A stretch of DNA of 64,000 nt, from assembly GCF_002042965.1 (NCBI RefSeq), contig NZ_MZNT01000002.1, positions 620,001-684,000 of the forward strand, read 5' to 3'. The position numbers and the translations under genes were made by a program. Of the stretch, positions 34,718 through 44,051 are shown one piece after another (positions within the stretch are counted from its first letter, which is position 1; each line of letters opens with the position of its first letter). The notes beneath the pieces are model-generated. The model saw only the letters and a list, made by a program, of their open reading frames with translations, ran no database searches and was not told the DNA's origin. This DNA is from Paenibacillus sp. 32352. Lineage in GTDB: Bacteria; Bacillota; Bacilli; Paenibacillales; NBRC-103111.

Positions 34718-34764
34718 TTATGCGGAAGGTTAAGTCATTGCTGCTAGAATCTACTATTTTTTTC

Positions 34765-34793
34765 TTGCACTCTGGCAATAGAGTAGGTAAGAT
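34765..34793 (+). promoter_or_regulatory. Promoter of the HtrA-like protease gene
   Basis: TTGCAC (34765-34770), a 17-base spacer and TAAGAT (34788-34793). Confidence 0.55.
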
Positions 34794-34829
34794 TTAGGGG
34801 ATATGCAAACTGTTGATAGGAGAAACAGC

Positions 34830-37316
34830 ATGAAGAAATTGAAAACATTGAGCAAGGGAGTTATGAAAGGCTCCATGGCTGTCATGGTTGCAGCTGCCGT
34901 TATGACAACACCGGTATACGCGGATTCACTGCCTAACGGGACCTCTATCCCCACCCTGGTAGAGAAAACCACATCCTCCGTTGTGGCTATCATCGGCAGA
35001 CCGAGCGATGACAAAAAAATATCCCAATCGGATAGATACCAGCTTGCTCATGGGACAGGTGTCATCGTTCGAAACGACGGGTATATCTTAACCAATGCTC
35101 ACGTCGTAAAGAACATGCGCAACCTGACCATTGTGACCTCAGACGGCAAATCCTACTCTGGAAAAACGACTCACTACGATGAAGAAAGTGATCTGGCGCT
35201 TGTAAAAATTGAAGCAACGGGACTTACCCCGGCTACATTTGCTTCTGCCTCGGATATCCATGTCGGCGAGTCGGTTATGGCGATCGGTACCCCGTTATCC
35301 TTTGCATTAAGGAATTCAGTCACATCAGGCATCATAAGCGGAATGGAACGTTCGGTACAATCCAAGTACCGATTGATTCAAACGGATGCGGCCATTAACC
35401 CGGGGAATAGCGGCGGCGCTCTCGTCAATATGAAGGGCGAGGTTATCGGGATCAATACCATGAAATATGTCGAGTATGGAGTGGATAGTCTTGGCTTTGC
35501 GATCCCGGTTGACACCGTGCAATATGTTTTGGATCAATTTTTTAAGTATGGCCAAGTGAAGCGTCCAACGTTACATTTGGAGCTGGCAGAAAGCTGGGAA
35601 GCGGTAGTGGGGCTCCCAACCAGCAGCGGGCTCGAGGTAACCTACGTGGAACCGGATTCGACAGCGGCGAAGGCAGGGATCAAGCAAGGGGACACACTGC
35701 TCGCCATCAATTCCGTTCAAATACATAATATGGTTGAGTATAACGAAGCACTGAAGAAATATTTGCCGGAGGATAAAGTACAGCTGAAGCTGAAATCGGG
35801 CTCCGACACGAAGACAATTGATTTTGTTCTTGGAGAAGACAAGTCCGGGAGCTCCAATTCTGTGCTTGATTCGGACGGCTCCTATATTGATGCGGATCAA
35901 GGCAAGACGATGATAGGGGACAGCCATTTCGGCTGGTCGATGAAATACCCGTCAGGTCTGGTTCAGACGAGCCAGTCGTCCACAGGGGACAAGGTGATGT
36001 TCGCGGATGCAAAAGGGCAGTATGCTGTGATGATTCGTGTTCAGGAGAAACAAAGCAAAGACCTGTCTCCTCTGGCATTACTTAAAAAGCTGGACGGACA
36101 GGCCGAAATCGATACCATATTGGAGAAACGATATGTGAATGACGGCTCCGGTACCCAGCCCTATGCTAAACTGGTCGGTGAAAATGCCAATGTCATGTAT
36201 TACCAGTCGCGCGCGTTTTTAAAGGACGATAAAATTTATATGGTGACGTTAATAGTAAATACGAGTGATAACAAAAGCAGCGCGGCGCAGCGTAACAGTA
36301 TTATCGATGTGCTCGATTCCTTCTCGCTCGATTACGATGCGAAGAACGGATCGTTAAAGGATATTTCGGTATATCAAGACAAACATACCGTGACGACTGA
36401 ATACGGGCTGAGCTTTGATTTGCCGCAGGAATGGAATAAATCCGACTATGGCTCAGAAATGGACTACAGCAGCAAGGACGGAGAGCAGAGGATCTATGTG
36501 CGAATCAGCTCTGCTGCCTCAGGGGATACGCTGGCGGACTGGGCGGCACGGCAGGAAAAGGAGTTCAAGAACATCTACGTCGAGGAATACCGGGAGACGC
36601 AGGGGCCGAAAGAGACGACTGTTGGCGGCGTTCCTGCCTTTCAGAATACATACAGCTGGACCATGGGCGATAAATGGAAGCAAACTTACGTATATTATAT
36701 TATCAAGGACAAGTATAAATACGAGCTCACCATGTCTTACCCGAAGGCATCCAACAATGAGACGCTGGAGAAGCAGATCTCCGATTGGACCGGCTCGATT
36801 CAATTCTCCAAAGAAGGCTTAAACCGGTCGTTAGGAATCATTCAGGATGAGGACGACTTGATCGATCCGGACAGGACGGTTACCTACACGAACAATAAGT
36901 ATGGCTACTCCTTACAGCTGCCTGAGCTCTGGTTTGAAGGCGAGCTGGACGGAAGCTCCGATAATCCGAGCAAGTTCTTCCCGTTCACGGGCGGCAGCAT
37001 GACCCTATCCGCCGACGATCGTTCGGGTCTGGATGAAGTGTTGAACCGGGTTGAGCAGGAGTATAAGAAAAATTCGGAAAATGACGCGAATTATAAATAT
37101 ACGGAAACCGATGAATCCTTGTTCGGCACGGATGTAAAGAAGTTTGCCGTTCAATATAAAAGCAAAAACATCCCGTATACGCTGAACGAGTACGTCTTTG
37201 AGAAAAACGGTATCGTTTACACCATTCGCCTGAGAATTAATGATGCGGTGAAGACGGACAAGCAATGGCAGCGGTTAAATGAAGTCTTGAATTCCATCCA
37301 ATTTTCAGTGAAATAA
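34830..37316 (+). CDS. Secreted HtrA-like serine protease with PDZ and three C-terminal repeats
   Basis: The 828-residue protein begins with a signal peptide ending near PVYA-DS. The trypsin-like domain has the triad H91 (TNAHVV), D121 (ESDLALV) and S194 (PGNSGGAL). A PDZ domain follows (about 245-340; STAAKAGIKQGDTLLAINSV). The last 460 residues hold three related units near 366, 524 and 690, each opening with FGWSMKYPSG, YGLSFDLPQEW or YGYSLQLPELW and closing with a SFSLDY, SIQFSK or SIQFSV strand. Typical HtrA proteins end after the PDZ domain, and their anchor is a transmembrane helix rather than a cleavable signal. ATG at 34830 follows TAGGAG. Likely extracellular quality control. Confidence 0.9.
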   Translation: MKKLKTLSKGVMKGSMAVMVAAAVMTTPVYADSLPNGTSIPTLVEKTTSSVVAIIGRPSDDKKISQSDRYQLAHGTGVIVRNDGYILTNAHVVKNMRNLTIVTSDGKSYSGKTTHYDEESDLALVKIEATGLTPATFASASDIHVGESVMAIGTPLSFALRNSVTSGIISGMERSVQSKYRLIQTDAAINPGNSGGALVNMKGEVIGINTMKYVEYGVDSLGFAIPVDTVQYVLDQFFKYGQVKRPTLHLELAESWEAVVGLPTSSGLEVTYVEPDSTAAKAGIKQGDTLLAINSVQIHNMVEYNEALKKYLPEDKVQLKLKSGSDTKTIDFVLGEDKSGSSNSVLDSDGSYIDADQGKTMIGDSHFGWSMKYPSGLVQTSQSSTGDKVMFADAKGQYAVMIRVQEKQSKDLSPLALLKKLDGQAEIDTILEKRYVNDGSGTQPYAKLVGENANVMYYQSRAFLKDDKIYMVTLIVNTSDNKSSAAQRNSIIDVLDSFSLDYDAKNGSLKDISVYQDKHTVTTEYGLSFDLPQEWNKSDYGSEMDYSSKDGEQRIYVRISSAASGDTLADWAARQEKEFKNIYVEEYRETQGPKETTVGGVPAFQNTYSWTMGDKWKQTYVYYIIKDKYKYELTMSYPKASNNETLEKQISDWTGSIQFSKEGLNRSLGIIQDEDDLIDPDRTVTYTNNKYGYSLQLPELWFEGELDGSSDNPSKFFPFTGGSMTLSADDRSGLDEVLNRVEQEYKKNSENDANYKYTETDESLFGTDVKKFAVQYKSKNIPYTLNEYVFEKNGIVYTIRLRINDAVKTDKQWQRLNEVLNSIQFSVK

Positions 37317-37348
37317 CGGCATTTTCATGCCGAATTTCAAGCGATTCA

Positions 37349-37378
37349 TTGACAAATACCTCATAAAAGTACTACATT
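37349..37378 (+). promoter_or_regulatory. Promoter of the PatB-like gene
   Basis: TTGACA (37349-37354), an 18-base spacer and TACATT (37373-37378). Confidence 0.6.
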
Positions 37379-37434
37379 AGGTACAATTCAATCTACTATC
37401 CCGGTCATACAATATACATTTGAGGTGGTTCGTC

Positions 37435-38607
37435 TTGAGTTATTCATTTGATCAATTTATTAACCGTCGCAACACCCGTTCCTATAAATGGGATCAAAGC
37501 GAGAAGCTGTTCGGGGAACCCGATGTGCTTCCGTTATGGGTAGCCGACATGGATTTTCCAAGCCCTCCTGCCGTTAAGGAAGCTCTGAAGAAGCGGGCGG
37601 AGCTGGGCTTGTACGGCTATGCTGTTCGCACGGACAGCTATTTTGACAGTATTGTTCAGTGGTTTCGTGAACGTCACCAATGGGAGATTCAACCAGGCTG
37701 GATCACCGATTCGCCTAGTATCGTAACCTCTTTGAGCTTGGCCGTAGAGCTGTTCAGTGAGCCCGGGGCCCCTGTTGTTATTCAAACGCCGGTCTATTAT
37801 CCATTCTACGATGTTATTGAAAGTAACGGGCGCAAAGTAGCCAAAAATCCGCTTCTTCTGCGGAATGGACATTTCGAAATGGATTACGACCATCTGGAGT
37901 CGTTGTTCAAAGACGGTGCCAAGCTGCTGCTGTTCTGTAGTCCTCACAACCCAGGCGGGCGCGTATGGGATCGGGAAGAGCTGCTTAAGCTGGGTGAGCT
38001 GTGCTTACGATACGGAGTTACCGTCATCTCGGATGAGATCCATTGCGACTTGACCTTTCCCGGCTATACGTATATTCCATTCGCTTCCTTATCGCCGGAG
38101 CTGGCCAATATTACCGTGAGCTGCCTCGCGGCAACCAAAACATTCAACCTGCCGGGTCTGCATACTTCCTACATCGTTGCTTCGAATGCGAATCTGCGCC
38201 GGAAAATCGAGCATAGACTTAAAACGCTCAGCCTGCATATGGCTCAGCATTTTGCCCAGGATGCGGTTGAAGCTGCATATCGGGAGGGAGCCGAATGGCT
38301 TGAAGAAATGATGGCGTACGTCAAAGGGAATCTCGATTATGCGATAGCTTATTTGGCCGAGCATCTTCCTCAAGTGAAGCCGCTGCGTCCGGAAGGCACT
38401 TATTTGCTATGGATGGATTGCAGGGAGCTGGGATTGGATATTAAAGGATTAAAGGACCTCATGTATCATAAGGCGAAGGTCGCATTCAACGAAGGCTCGG
38501 TATTCGGTACCGAGGGTGAAGGCTGGCTTAGAATGAATCTGGCATGCCCTAGGTCCATTCTGGAGAAAGCGCTGAAACAATTTTGTGATGCGGCTAACGC
38601 CAATTAG
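37435..38607 (+). CDS. patB: PLP-dependent C-S lyase, MalY/PatB family
   Basis: The 390-residue fold-type I aminotransferase-like enzyme matches MalY/PatB cystathionine beta-lyases: LPLWVADMDFPSPPAV at the N terminus, SPHNPGG, VISDEIHCDL and the PLP lysine K235 in AATKTFNLPG. It cleaves cystathionine or related cysteine conjugates to a thiol, pyruvate and ammonia in the cytoplasm. The TTG at 37435 is preceded by GAGGTGG at six bases. A sodium-dependent amino-acid-type transporter gene lies downstream after a terminator. Confidence 0.9.
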   Translation: MSYSFDQFINRRNTRSYKWDQSEKLFGEPDVLPLWVADMDFPSPPAVKEALKKRAELGLYGYAVRTDSYFDSIVQWFRERHQWEIQPGWITDSPSIVTSLSLAVELFSEPGAPVVIQTPVYYPFYDVIESNGRKVAKNPLLLRNGHFEMDYDHLESLFKDGAKLLLFCSPHNPGGRVWDREELLKLGELCLRYGVTVISDEIHCDLTFPGYTYIPFASLSPELANITVSCLAATKTFNLPGLHTSYIVASNANLRRKIEHRLKTLSLHMAQHFAQDAVEAAYREGAEWLEEMMAYVKGNLDYAIAYLAEHLPQVKPLRPEGTYLLWMDCRELGLDIKGLKDLMYHKAKVAFNEGSVFGTEGEGWLRMNLACPRSILEKALKQFCDAANAN

Positions 38608-38666
38608 TGCCGGTATCGACTTCTTAGAATGAGACAAGCAGGGCTTCGTTTCATAGGGTTGCTTGA

Positions 38667-38691
38667 GACGGTTCATATTGAACCGTCTTTT
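38667..38691 (+). terminator. Rho-independent terminator after the PatB-like gene
   Basis: GACGGTTCA pairs with TGAACCGTC across TAT, followed by TTTT. Confidence 0.85.
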
Positions 38692-38818
38692 CAACGTGCG
38701 GATCGGGCTGATCAGGGCTTAGGGGGGATTCAGGAAGCATAACCTGCGCATAATAAGGAAAACCTTACAAGCATTCTTAGACCATCATACATGAAAGACA
38801 AGAACAGGAGATTACATC

Positions 38819-40177
38819 ATGAGCGATCATTCATCACAGAAATCTCAAATGAAAGGAACCAAAGATCGGTTTAGCACTTCAGGTTTTATTGTTGCAGCTA
38901 TAGGAAGCTCTGTCGGACTTGGTAATATGTGGAAGTTTCCGTACATTACCGGTAAGCACGGCGGTGCGGCATTTTTTCTCCTGTTTATTATTTGCTTGCT
39001 GATTGTCGGTCTTCCGATTCTGCTTGCAGAAATGACCATTGGACGCGGCGGAAGAAGCAATGCATCGAGCTCTCTTTTCAATTTGAGCGGTAAAAAATAT
39101 TGGGGTGCGCTTGGCTTGCTCCCTATAGTGTGCGCCTTCCTGACGATGTCGTACTATGCCGTAGTCGCAGGCTGGACCATTCATTATGCCGTTGAATCCT
39201 TTACCGGGATGCTGTATATGCCCGGAATCGATTATAAGGATAAATTTGTCAGCTTTGCAGGCGGCTCCATGCCGATTGTATGGCAGGGAATTGTTATGCT
39301 GCTGACAGGCTGGATTGTGGCCCGAGGCATTTCCGGCGGAATCGAAAAGTTCAATAAAGTTTTGATTCCCGGCTTTTTAATCATCTTGATCGTCCTGATG
39401 TTCCGTTCGGTAACGCTTCCCGGTGCCGATGCAGGGCTGAGCTTCTTCCTGAAGCCGGATTTCTCCAAGCTGGACTCGGAAGCTGCGCTGGTTGCGCTCG
39501 GACATGCTTTCTTTTCTTTGTCCATTGGTTTTGGCTGCATGCTGACTTATGGGTCTTACGTAGATAAGAAGCAATCCTTGGGTGCAGCTACACTGGCTAT
39601 CGGACTCGGAGATTTGATTTATGCCTTTATCGGCGGACTGATCATCTTTCCTACGGTATTCTCCTATGGCCTTCAGCCGGGAGAAGGGGTAGGGCTGGCA
39701 TTCATGGCACTGCCGGTTGCATTTTCCCAGATGCCGTTCGGCCTATTCTTCGGAGGATTATTCTTTTTACTGCTGGCTATAGCCGCGTTAACCTCGGCCG
39801 TATCGATTTTGGAAGTTCCCGTTGCTTATGTTATGCATAAATGGAAGCTTGACCGAAAGAAAGCTACCTTGTATACGTCGATTCTTTGCTTTTTGGTGGG
39901 GGTTCCTTGTGCGCTGTCGGTATCAGGCGTGTTGAACCCGTTTAAGTTCGGAGAGAAGACGATATTTGACATGGTCGACTTCACGACATCCTATATCTTG
40001 ATGCCGCTTGGAGGCCTTATCATTACACTGTTTACCGGCTACGCCTGGAAACGGGCAGGGGAGGAAGCAGGGCTGACAGGGTTCTGGTACAAAGTGTGGA
40101 TGTTCCTTATGCGCATTGTGAATCCGATCCTGATCCTGCTGATTTTCTTGTATTCCATCGGTATCATTTCCTTTTAA
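38819..40177 (+). CDS. Sodium-dependent transporter of the NSS (SNF) family
   Basis: The 452-residue protein has the NSS signature in its first helix (AAIGSSVGLGNMWKFPYI), 11 predicted transmembrane helices and the length of Bacillus YocR and MhsT. Members couple sodium to the uptake of amino acids. The neighbouring PatB-type lyase makes a sulfur amino acid substrate plausible, but this is inference. ATG at 38819 follows ACAGGAG at eight bases. Confidence 0.92.
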   Translation: MSDHSSQKSQMKGTKDRFSTSGFIVAAIGSSVGLGNMWKFPYITGKHGGAAFFLLFIICLLIVGLPILLAEMTIGRGGRSNASSSLFNLSGKKYWGALGLLPIVCAFLTMSYYAVVAGWTIHYAVESFTGMLYMPGIDYKDKFVSFAGGSMPIVWQGIVMLLTGWIVARGISGGIEKFNKVLIPGFLIILIVLMFRSVTLPGADAGLSFFLKPDFSKLDSEAALVALGHAFFSLSIGFGCMLTYGSYVDKKQSLGAATLAIGLGDLIYAFIGGLIIFPTVFSYGLQPGEGVGLAFMALPVAFSQMPFGLFFGGLFFLLLAIAALTSAVSILEVPVAYVMHKWKLDRKKATLYTSILCFLVGVPCALSVSGVLNPFKFGEKTIFDMVDFTTSYILMPLGGLIITLFTGYAWKRAGEEAGLTGFWYKVWMFLMRIVNPILILLIFLYSIGIISF

Positions 40178-40243
40178 TTCATGCAGTGAAACACCAAATG
40201 GTGGGCATACTTTTTACTGAATGGAAACCAATGGAGGTATAGG

Positions 40244-40627
40244 ATGAGAATTCATCTGACTAGCGTATTTGTTGACGATCAGGAAAAGGCTCTGCAGTTT
40301 TACACCGACAAGCTTGGCTTTGTTAAGAAAGTGGATGTCCCTGCCGGGGAGTTCCGCTGGCTTACCGTGGTTTCTCCCGAAGCGCCAGATGGGGTGCAGC
40401 TGTTATTGGAGCCGAACAATAATCCGGCGGCTGAGACCTACCAGAAGGCTATATTCGCACAGGGAATTCCGGCAACATCCTTTGCCGTCGAGGATATCCA
40501 CAAAGAATATGACCGGTTGAAGGGACTCGGAGTCGAATTCACGATGGAGCCGACTGCCATGGGGCCTGTCACTATCGCCTTATTAAAGGATACCTGCGGC
40601 AATCTTATTCAATTGGGACAGTTTTAA
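40244..40627 (+). CDS. VOC (glyoxalase/bleomycin-resistance) family protein
   Basis: The 127-residue protein has two beta-alpha-beta-beta-beta units of the vicinal oxygen chelate fold: KALQFYTDKLGFVKKVDVP in the first and EYDRLKGLGVEFTMEPT then LKDTCGNLIQL in the second. The metal-site glutamate and histidine pattern is only partly clear. Members include glyoxalases, dioxygenases and drug-binding proteins. AATGGAGG precedes ATG at 40244. It is close to the transporter gene and followed by a terminator. Confidence 0.87.
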   Translation: MRIHLTSVFVDDQEKALQFYTDKLGFVKKVDVPAGEFRWLTVVSPEAPDGVQLLLEPNNNPAAETYQKAIFAQGIPATSFAVEDIHKEYDRLKGLGVEFTMEPTAMGPVTIALLKDTCGNLIQLGQF

Positions 40628-40661
40628 GGCAATAAAGAGTCAATTATTCTTCGCGAAATGG

Positions 40662-40688
40662 AAGGAGCTTGCATGCAGGCTCCTTTTT
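40662..40688 (+). terminator. Rho-independent terminator after the VOC gene
   Basis: AAGGAGC pairs with GCTCCTT across a 10-base loop, with TTTTT. Confidence 0.8.
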
Positions 40689-40709
40689 CCTATGCTTTTT
40701 TTAGATTTG

Positions 40710-40762
40710 TGAAATAAAATTTCAAAAAAAGGTTTACATTATGACATAAAATTTAATATAAT
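40710..40762 (+). promoter_or_regulatory. Promoter of the sugar ABC importer operon with upstream dyad
   Basis: TTTACA (40733-40738), an 18-base spacer and TATAAT (40757-40762). The inverted repeat TGAAAT-AAA-ATTTCA (40710-40724) lies just upstream of the -35 box and may bind a regulator. No catabolite-repression (cre) match is obvious. Confidence 0.65.
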
Positions 40763-40804
40763 TTTGTTAAGATTTTGTAAATATAACTAAGGGAGCATGA
40801 TACA

Positions 40805-42112
40805 ATGAAAAGAAAACCACTGGTCTTTAGTTCCATGTTGATTCTTTTAAGCACTATATTAAGTGCATGCGGCGGTGGAAGCGCTACCAAGACGACGGAT
40901 ACCAACCCTGCCGCGAATGGGGAAGTAACGAAGCCAAAGGGAGATCCGGTAAAGCTCGTCATGTACAGCTGGAGACCGGAGGATAAGGATGGCTACGCCA
41001 AATTTATCGCGGAGTTCGAGAAGGATAATCCGGATATCAAGGTGGAGTTCAAGCCATTCAAAGCGACGGAGTACAATACGATCCTTGCCAACTCGCTGCA
41101 GTCCGGTACAGGAGTCGATATTTTGCAGCTTCGTCCGTATGACGGTGCCAAAGCTCTAGCGGATGCCAATTATTTATCCCCGCTCGATAAGGTGAAGGGG
41201 ATTGAAAATTTTGCTGACAGCTATCTGGATGCAGCCAGAGGCTCGGATAAGAAGGTCTACGGCATTCCATTAATGCTGAACAATGCAGTTATTTTTTATA
41301 ACAAGAAGCTATTTGATGATAACGGCCTCCAGCCTCCGGAAACATGGGATGAATTCGTGAAAACCTGTGAAGCACTGAAAGCGAAAAATATTATCCCTAT
41401 TGCCCAGGCAGGCAAAGCGGCTTATCTCTTGTCCACCACCCATACGGTAATTGGTCCAAGCGCCTATGGAGGAACCGAATTTATGCAAGCGCTTTTAAAA
41501 GGAACGACCAACTTCAAAGATCCTAAATTCCTGGATTCTATCAAGAGAATGAAGCAGCTGGAAGCTTATTTCCCCAAAGATTTTGTTGCCATAGAAGATA
41601 AGGATGCGCAAGGCTTGTTCTACACCGGCAAGGCGGCCATGTACATTAACGGCAGCCAAAGGCTGGAAACATTTGAGGCGAATAAGCTGTCGTTCCCTGT
41701 GGAATTCATACCGGGACTTGCCGCTAAAAAAGGAGAGCAGGCGCAAATCGCCACCTGGGTTGACGGCTCCTACGGGATTGCCAAGAGCTCGAAATACCAG
41801 GAGCAGGCTACCCGATTCATTGAATTTTTGGCCTCCAAGAAATTCGGCCAAATGTTCAGCGATGAGCTTACCCGCGTAAGCCCTGTGAAGGGAGTGGAGC
41901 CTAAGCATCCGCAGCTCAAAAAAATGGCCGCCTTCAGCGAGAAGAACAGCACGCCGTACCTGCTGTTGACCAGCTTCAGCCAAGGCACACCTACAACCAA
42001 GACTACATTTGAGGACTCACTGCAGGGCATGTACATCGGCAAGCTGACGCCGGAGAAGGTAGCAGAGGATACACAGGCATCCGCCGACAAATGGTTTAAG
42101 CCGCAAAAATAA
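40805..42112 (+). CDS. Sugar ABC transporter substrate-binding lipoprotein (CUT1)
   Basis: The 435-residue protein has a lipoprotein signal (lipobox LSAC, cysteine 22) and the fold of cluster-1 extracellular solute-binding proteins (KLVMYSWRPEDKDGYAKFIA, then NDI-type repeats, FYTGKAAMYINGSQ and WVDGSYGIAKSS). It captures an oligosaccharide outside the membrane and delivers it to the two permeases encoded next. AAGGGAG precedes ATG at 40805. The specific sugar is unknown. Confidence 0.93.
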   Translation: MKRKPLVFSSMLILLSTILSACGGGSATKTTDTNPAANGEVTKPKGDPVKLVMYSWRPEDKDGYAKFIAEFEKDNPDIKVEFKPFKATEYNTILANSLQSGTGVDILQLRPYDGAKALADANYLSPLDKVKGIENFADSYLDAARGSDKKVYGIPLMLNNAVIFYNKKLFDDNGLQPPETWDEFVKTCEALKAKNIIPIAQAGKAAYLLSTTHTVIGPSAYGGTEFMQALLKGTTNFKDPKFLDSIKRMKQLEAYFPKDFVAIEDKDAQGLFYTGKAAMYINGSQRLETFEANKLSFPVEFIPGLAAKKGEQAQIATWVDGSYGIAKSSKYQEQATRFIEFLASKKFGQMFSDELTRVSPVKGVEPKHPQLKKMAAFSEKNSTPYLLLTSFSQGTPTTKTTFEDSLQGMYIGKLTPEKVAEDTQASADKWFKPQK

Positions 42113-42191
42113 CGACATGCCGATGCTCAACCTGTCCCTCTGAGGGATTAACGCTGCATCGATTGCGCGTCATTTGACAAAGGAGCTAACT

Positions 42192-43157
42192 ATGACAGGT
42201 ACAAGTGTTCAACACGAGGAAAGGACCGTTCTGCAGTCGCAAGCCAAGAAGAGGAGGAGCTTCAAGAAGCATTTGGTTCATCTGTTCTTGCTACCGGCGT
42301 TGATCTTTTACGTTGGCTTTATGATCTATCCCATATTTCAAGCGCTACTGAACAGCTTTTTCTCATGGAAAGGGCTAGTGCGGGGGGAATTTATCGGTCT
42401 GGAAAATTTTGTCCGTCTGTTTACCGAATCTCCTTTCAAGGAGACCTTTATCCGCGCGCTTGGGCATAATGTGGTGTTTTTTATCGGGACGATGCTCTCT
42501 AAGCTTGTCGTTGCCTTCCTATTAGCTCTGCTAATTAACAGCAAAATACGGGGAAAAGAGTTATTCAAGACGCTGTTCTTCGTACCTAAGCTGCTCTCCG
42601 TTATTGTGGTCGGCTTTTTGTTCAGCCTGATATTGAATCCGACCTATGGGGCTCTTAATACGTTTTTGAACGCTATTGGGCTGGGGGAGCTGGCCAAACC
42701 GTGGCTTGGAGATCCCAATACAGCGCTCTATACGATTATATTAGTGAACAGCTGGTACGGATTCGGCTTTGCGATTCTCATTTTTCTTGTCGGACTTCAA
42801 GCGATCTCTCCGGAAATCTATGAGGCGGCGAGAATCGACGGAGCTTCGGGCCTTGAAATGATCTGGAAAATTACGATTCCACTCGCTATGCCCTCCATCA
42901 TGATCATGACGATCCTGACCTTTATCGGTGCTTTTGAAACCTTTGAGCTGATCTTCGCTATGCAGGGATCTTCCGGGGGACCTTATTTTTCAACGGATGT
43001 GCTGGGTCTGTACTTTTATCGTTTAGCATTCGGCTCTGTGAGCGGAGGGGAATCGATAGGCTTAGGCTCCGCGCTGGCTGTGATCTTACTGCTCCTGATC
43101 TCAGGGGCAACCGCCGTCTCGATGTTCTTCTTCAAGCGCAAGGAAGTCGAGCATTAG
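42192..43157 (+). CDS. Sugar ABC transporter permease, MalF type (CUT1)
   Basis: The 321-residue protein has six transmembrane helices and the EAA loop EAARIDGASGLEMIWKITIP that docks the ATPase. It follows the binding-protein gene. AAAGGAG lies seven bases before ATG 42192, whereas an in-frame TTG at 42174 has none. With the next protein it forms the membrane channel of a CUT1 importer. Confidence 0.93.
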   Translation: MTGTSVQHEERTVLQSQAKKRRSFKKHLVHLFLLPALIFYVGFMIYPIFQALLNSFFSWKGLVRGEFIGLENFVRLFTESPFKETFIRALGHNVVFFIGTMLSKLVVAFLLALLINSKIRGKELFKTLFFVPKLLSVIVVGFLFSLILNPTYGALNTFLNAIGLGELAKPWLGDPNTALYTIILVNSWYGFGFAILIFLVGLQAISPEIYEAARIDGASGLEMIWKITIPLAMPSIMIMTILTFIGAFETFELIFAMQGSSGGPYFSTDVLGLYFYRLAFGSVSGGESIGLGSALAVILLLLISGATAVSMFFFKRKEVEH

Positions 43158-43229
43158 TTCTGGTGTCGACTGTTACTCACTAACATATGCTCTCTTAAGA
43201 ACGTGGTAAAACTACATCGGAGGTAACTC

Positions 43230-44051
43230 ATGGCACTTCGACTGCAGCAAAGCGTAAAATATGGGATATTGATCTTATTCTCGTTCATTGCCATCTATCC
43301 CGTTTTTCTTATGATGACTTCGTCTTTTAAAACGAAGCAGGAAATAACAACCCATCCTTTGGGGCTGCCGACCAGCTTTTCATTCGAAAACTATGTGACG
43401 GTATGGGAAAAGGTGCATTTTTCCGAGTATTTCCTGAACAGCTTGTATATAACTGCCTTGTCGGTTGTGTTAGTGCTGCTCGTTTCCTCCATGGCGGCAT
43501 TCTACATGGCCAGATACCAATTCCGGTGGAACGGATTCGTGCTGTTCTTCTTTATGCTAGGGCTTATGCTGCCCATGAAGCTGGCGATCTCTCCGTTATA
43601 CATGATGATGCTGAAGCTGAAGCTGCTGGATACGCATACCTCGCTGATCATTGTTTATGTAGCGGGACATATTTCCTTTGCCGTGTTCGTCTTCTATGGT
43701 TTTTTCCGGACACTGCCCAAAGATTTGGATCAAAGCGCTCGGATCGACGGTTGCAACGATTTTCAGGTTTATTATAAGATTGTACTGCCGCTGATGAGAC
43801 CGGCGCTGGCTACCGTCAGTATTGTGGACTCAATCGGCATATGGAACGACTTTTTCTACCCTCTGATCTTTATTAAAAGCACGGAGCTTGGGACGATCCC
43901 GCTCGGAATGCTTACCTTGTTCGGTGAATACGATACGGATTGGAACTTGCTGTTCTGCGGCTTGACTCTGTCCTCACTGCCGTTAATCGTGGCATTCTTG
44001 TTTGCTTCCAGACAATTCATTGAGGGAATGACGCAAGGAGCGGTGAAATAA
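43230..44051 (+). CDS. Sugar ABC transporter permease, MalG type (CUT1)
   Basis: The 273-residue protein has six helices and the EAA-loop motif QSARIDGCNDFQVYYKIVLP typical of MalG-type CUT1 permeases. GGAGG precedes ATG at 43230. No ATPase gene is present in the operon, so a shared ATPase such as MsmX probably drives transport, as in Bacillus. Its stop codon overlaps the next start by one base. Confidence 0.93.
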   Translation: MALRLQQSVKYGILILFSFIAIYPVFLMMTSSFKTKQEITTHPLGLPTSFSFENYVTVWEKVHFSEYFLNSLYITALSVVLVLLVSSMAAFYMARYQFRWNGFVLFFFMLGLMLPMKLAISPLYMMMLKLKLLDTHTSLIIVYVAGHISFAVFVFYGFFRTLPKDLDQSARIDGCNDFQVYYKIVLPLMRPALATVSIVDSIGIWNDFFYPLIFIKSTELGTIPLGMLTLFGEYDTDWNLLFCGLTLSSLPLIVAFLFASRQFIEGMTQGAVK

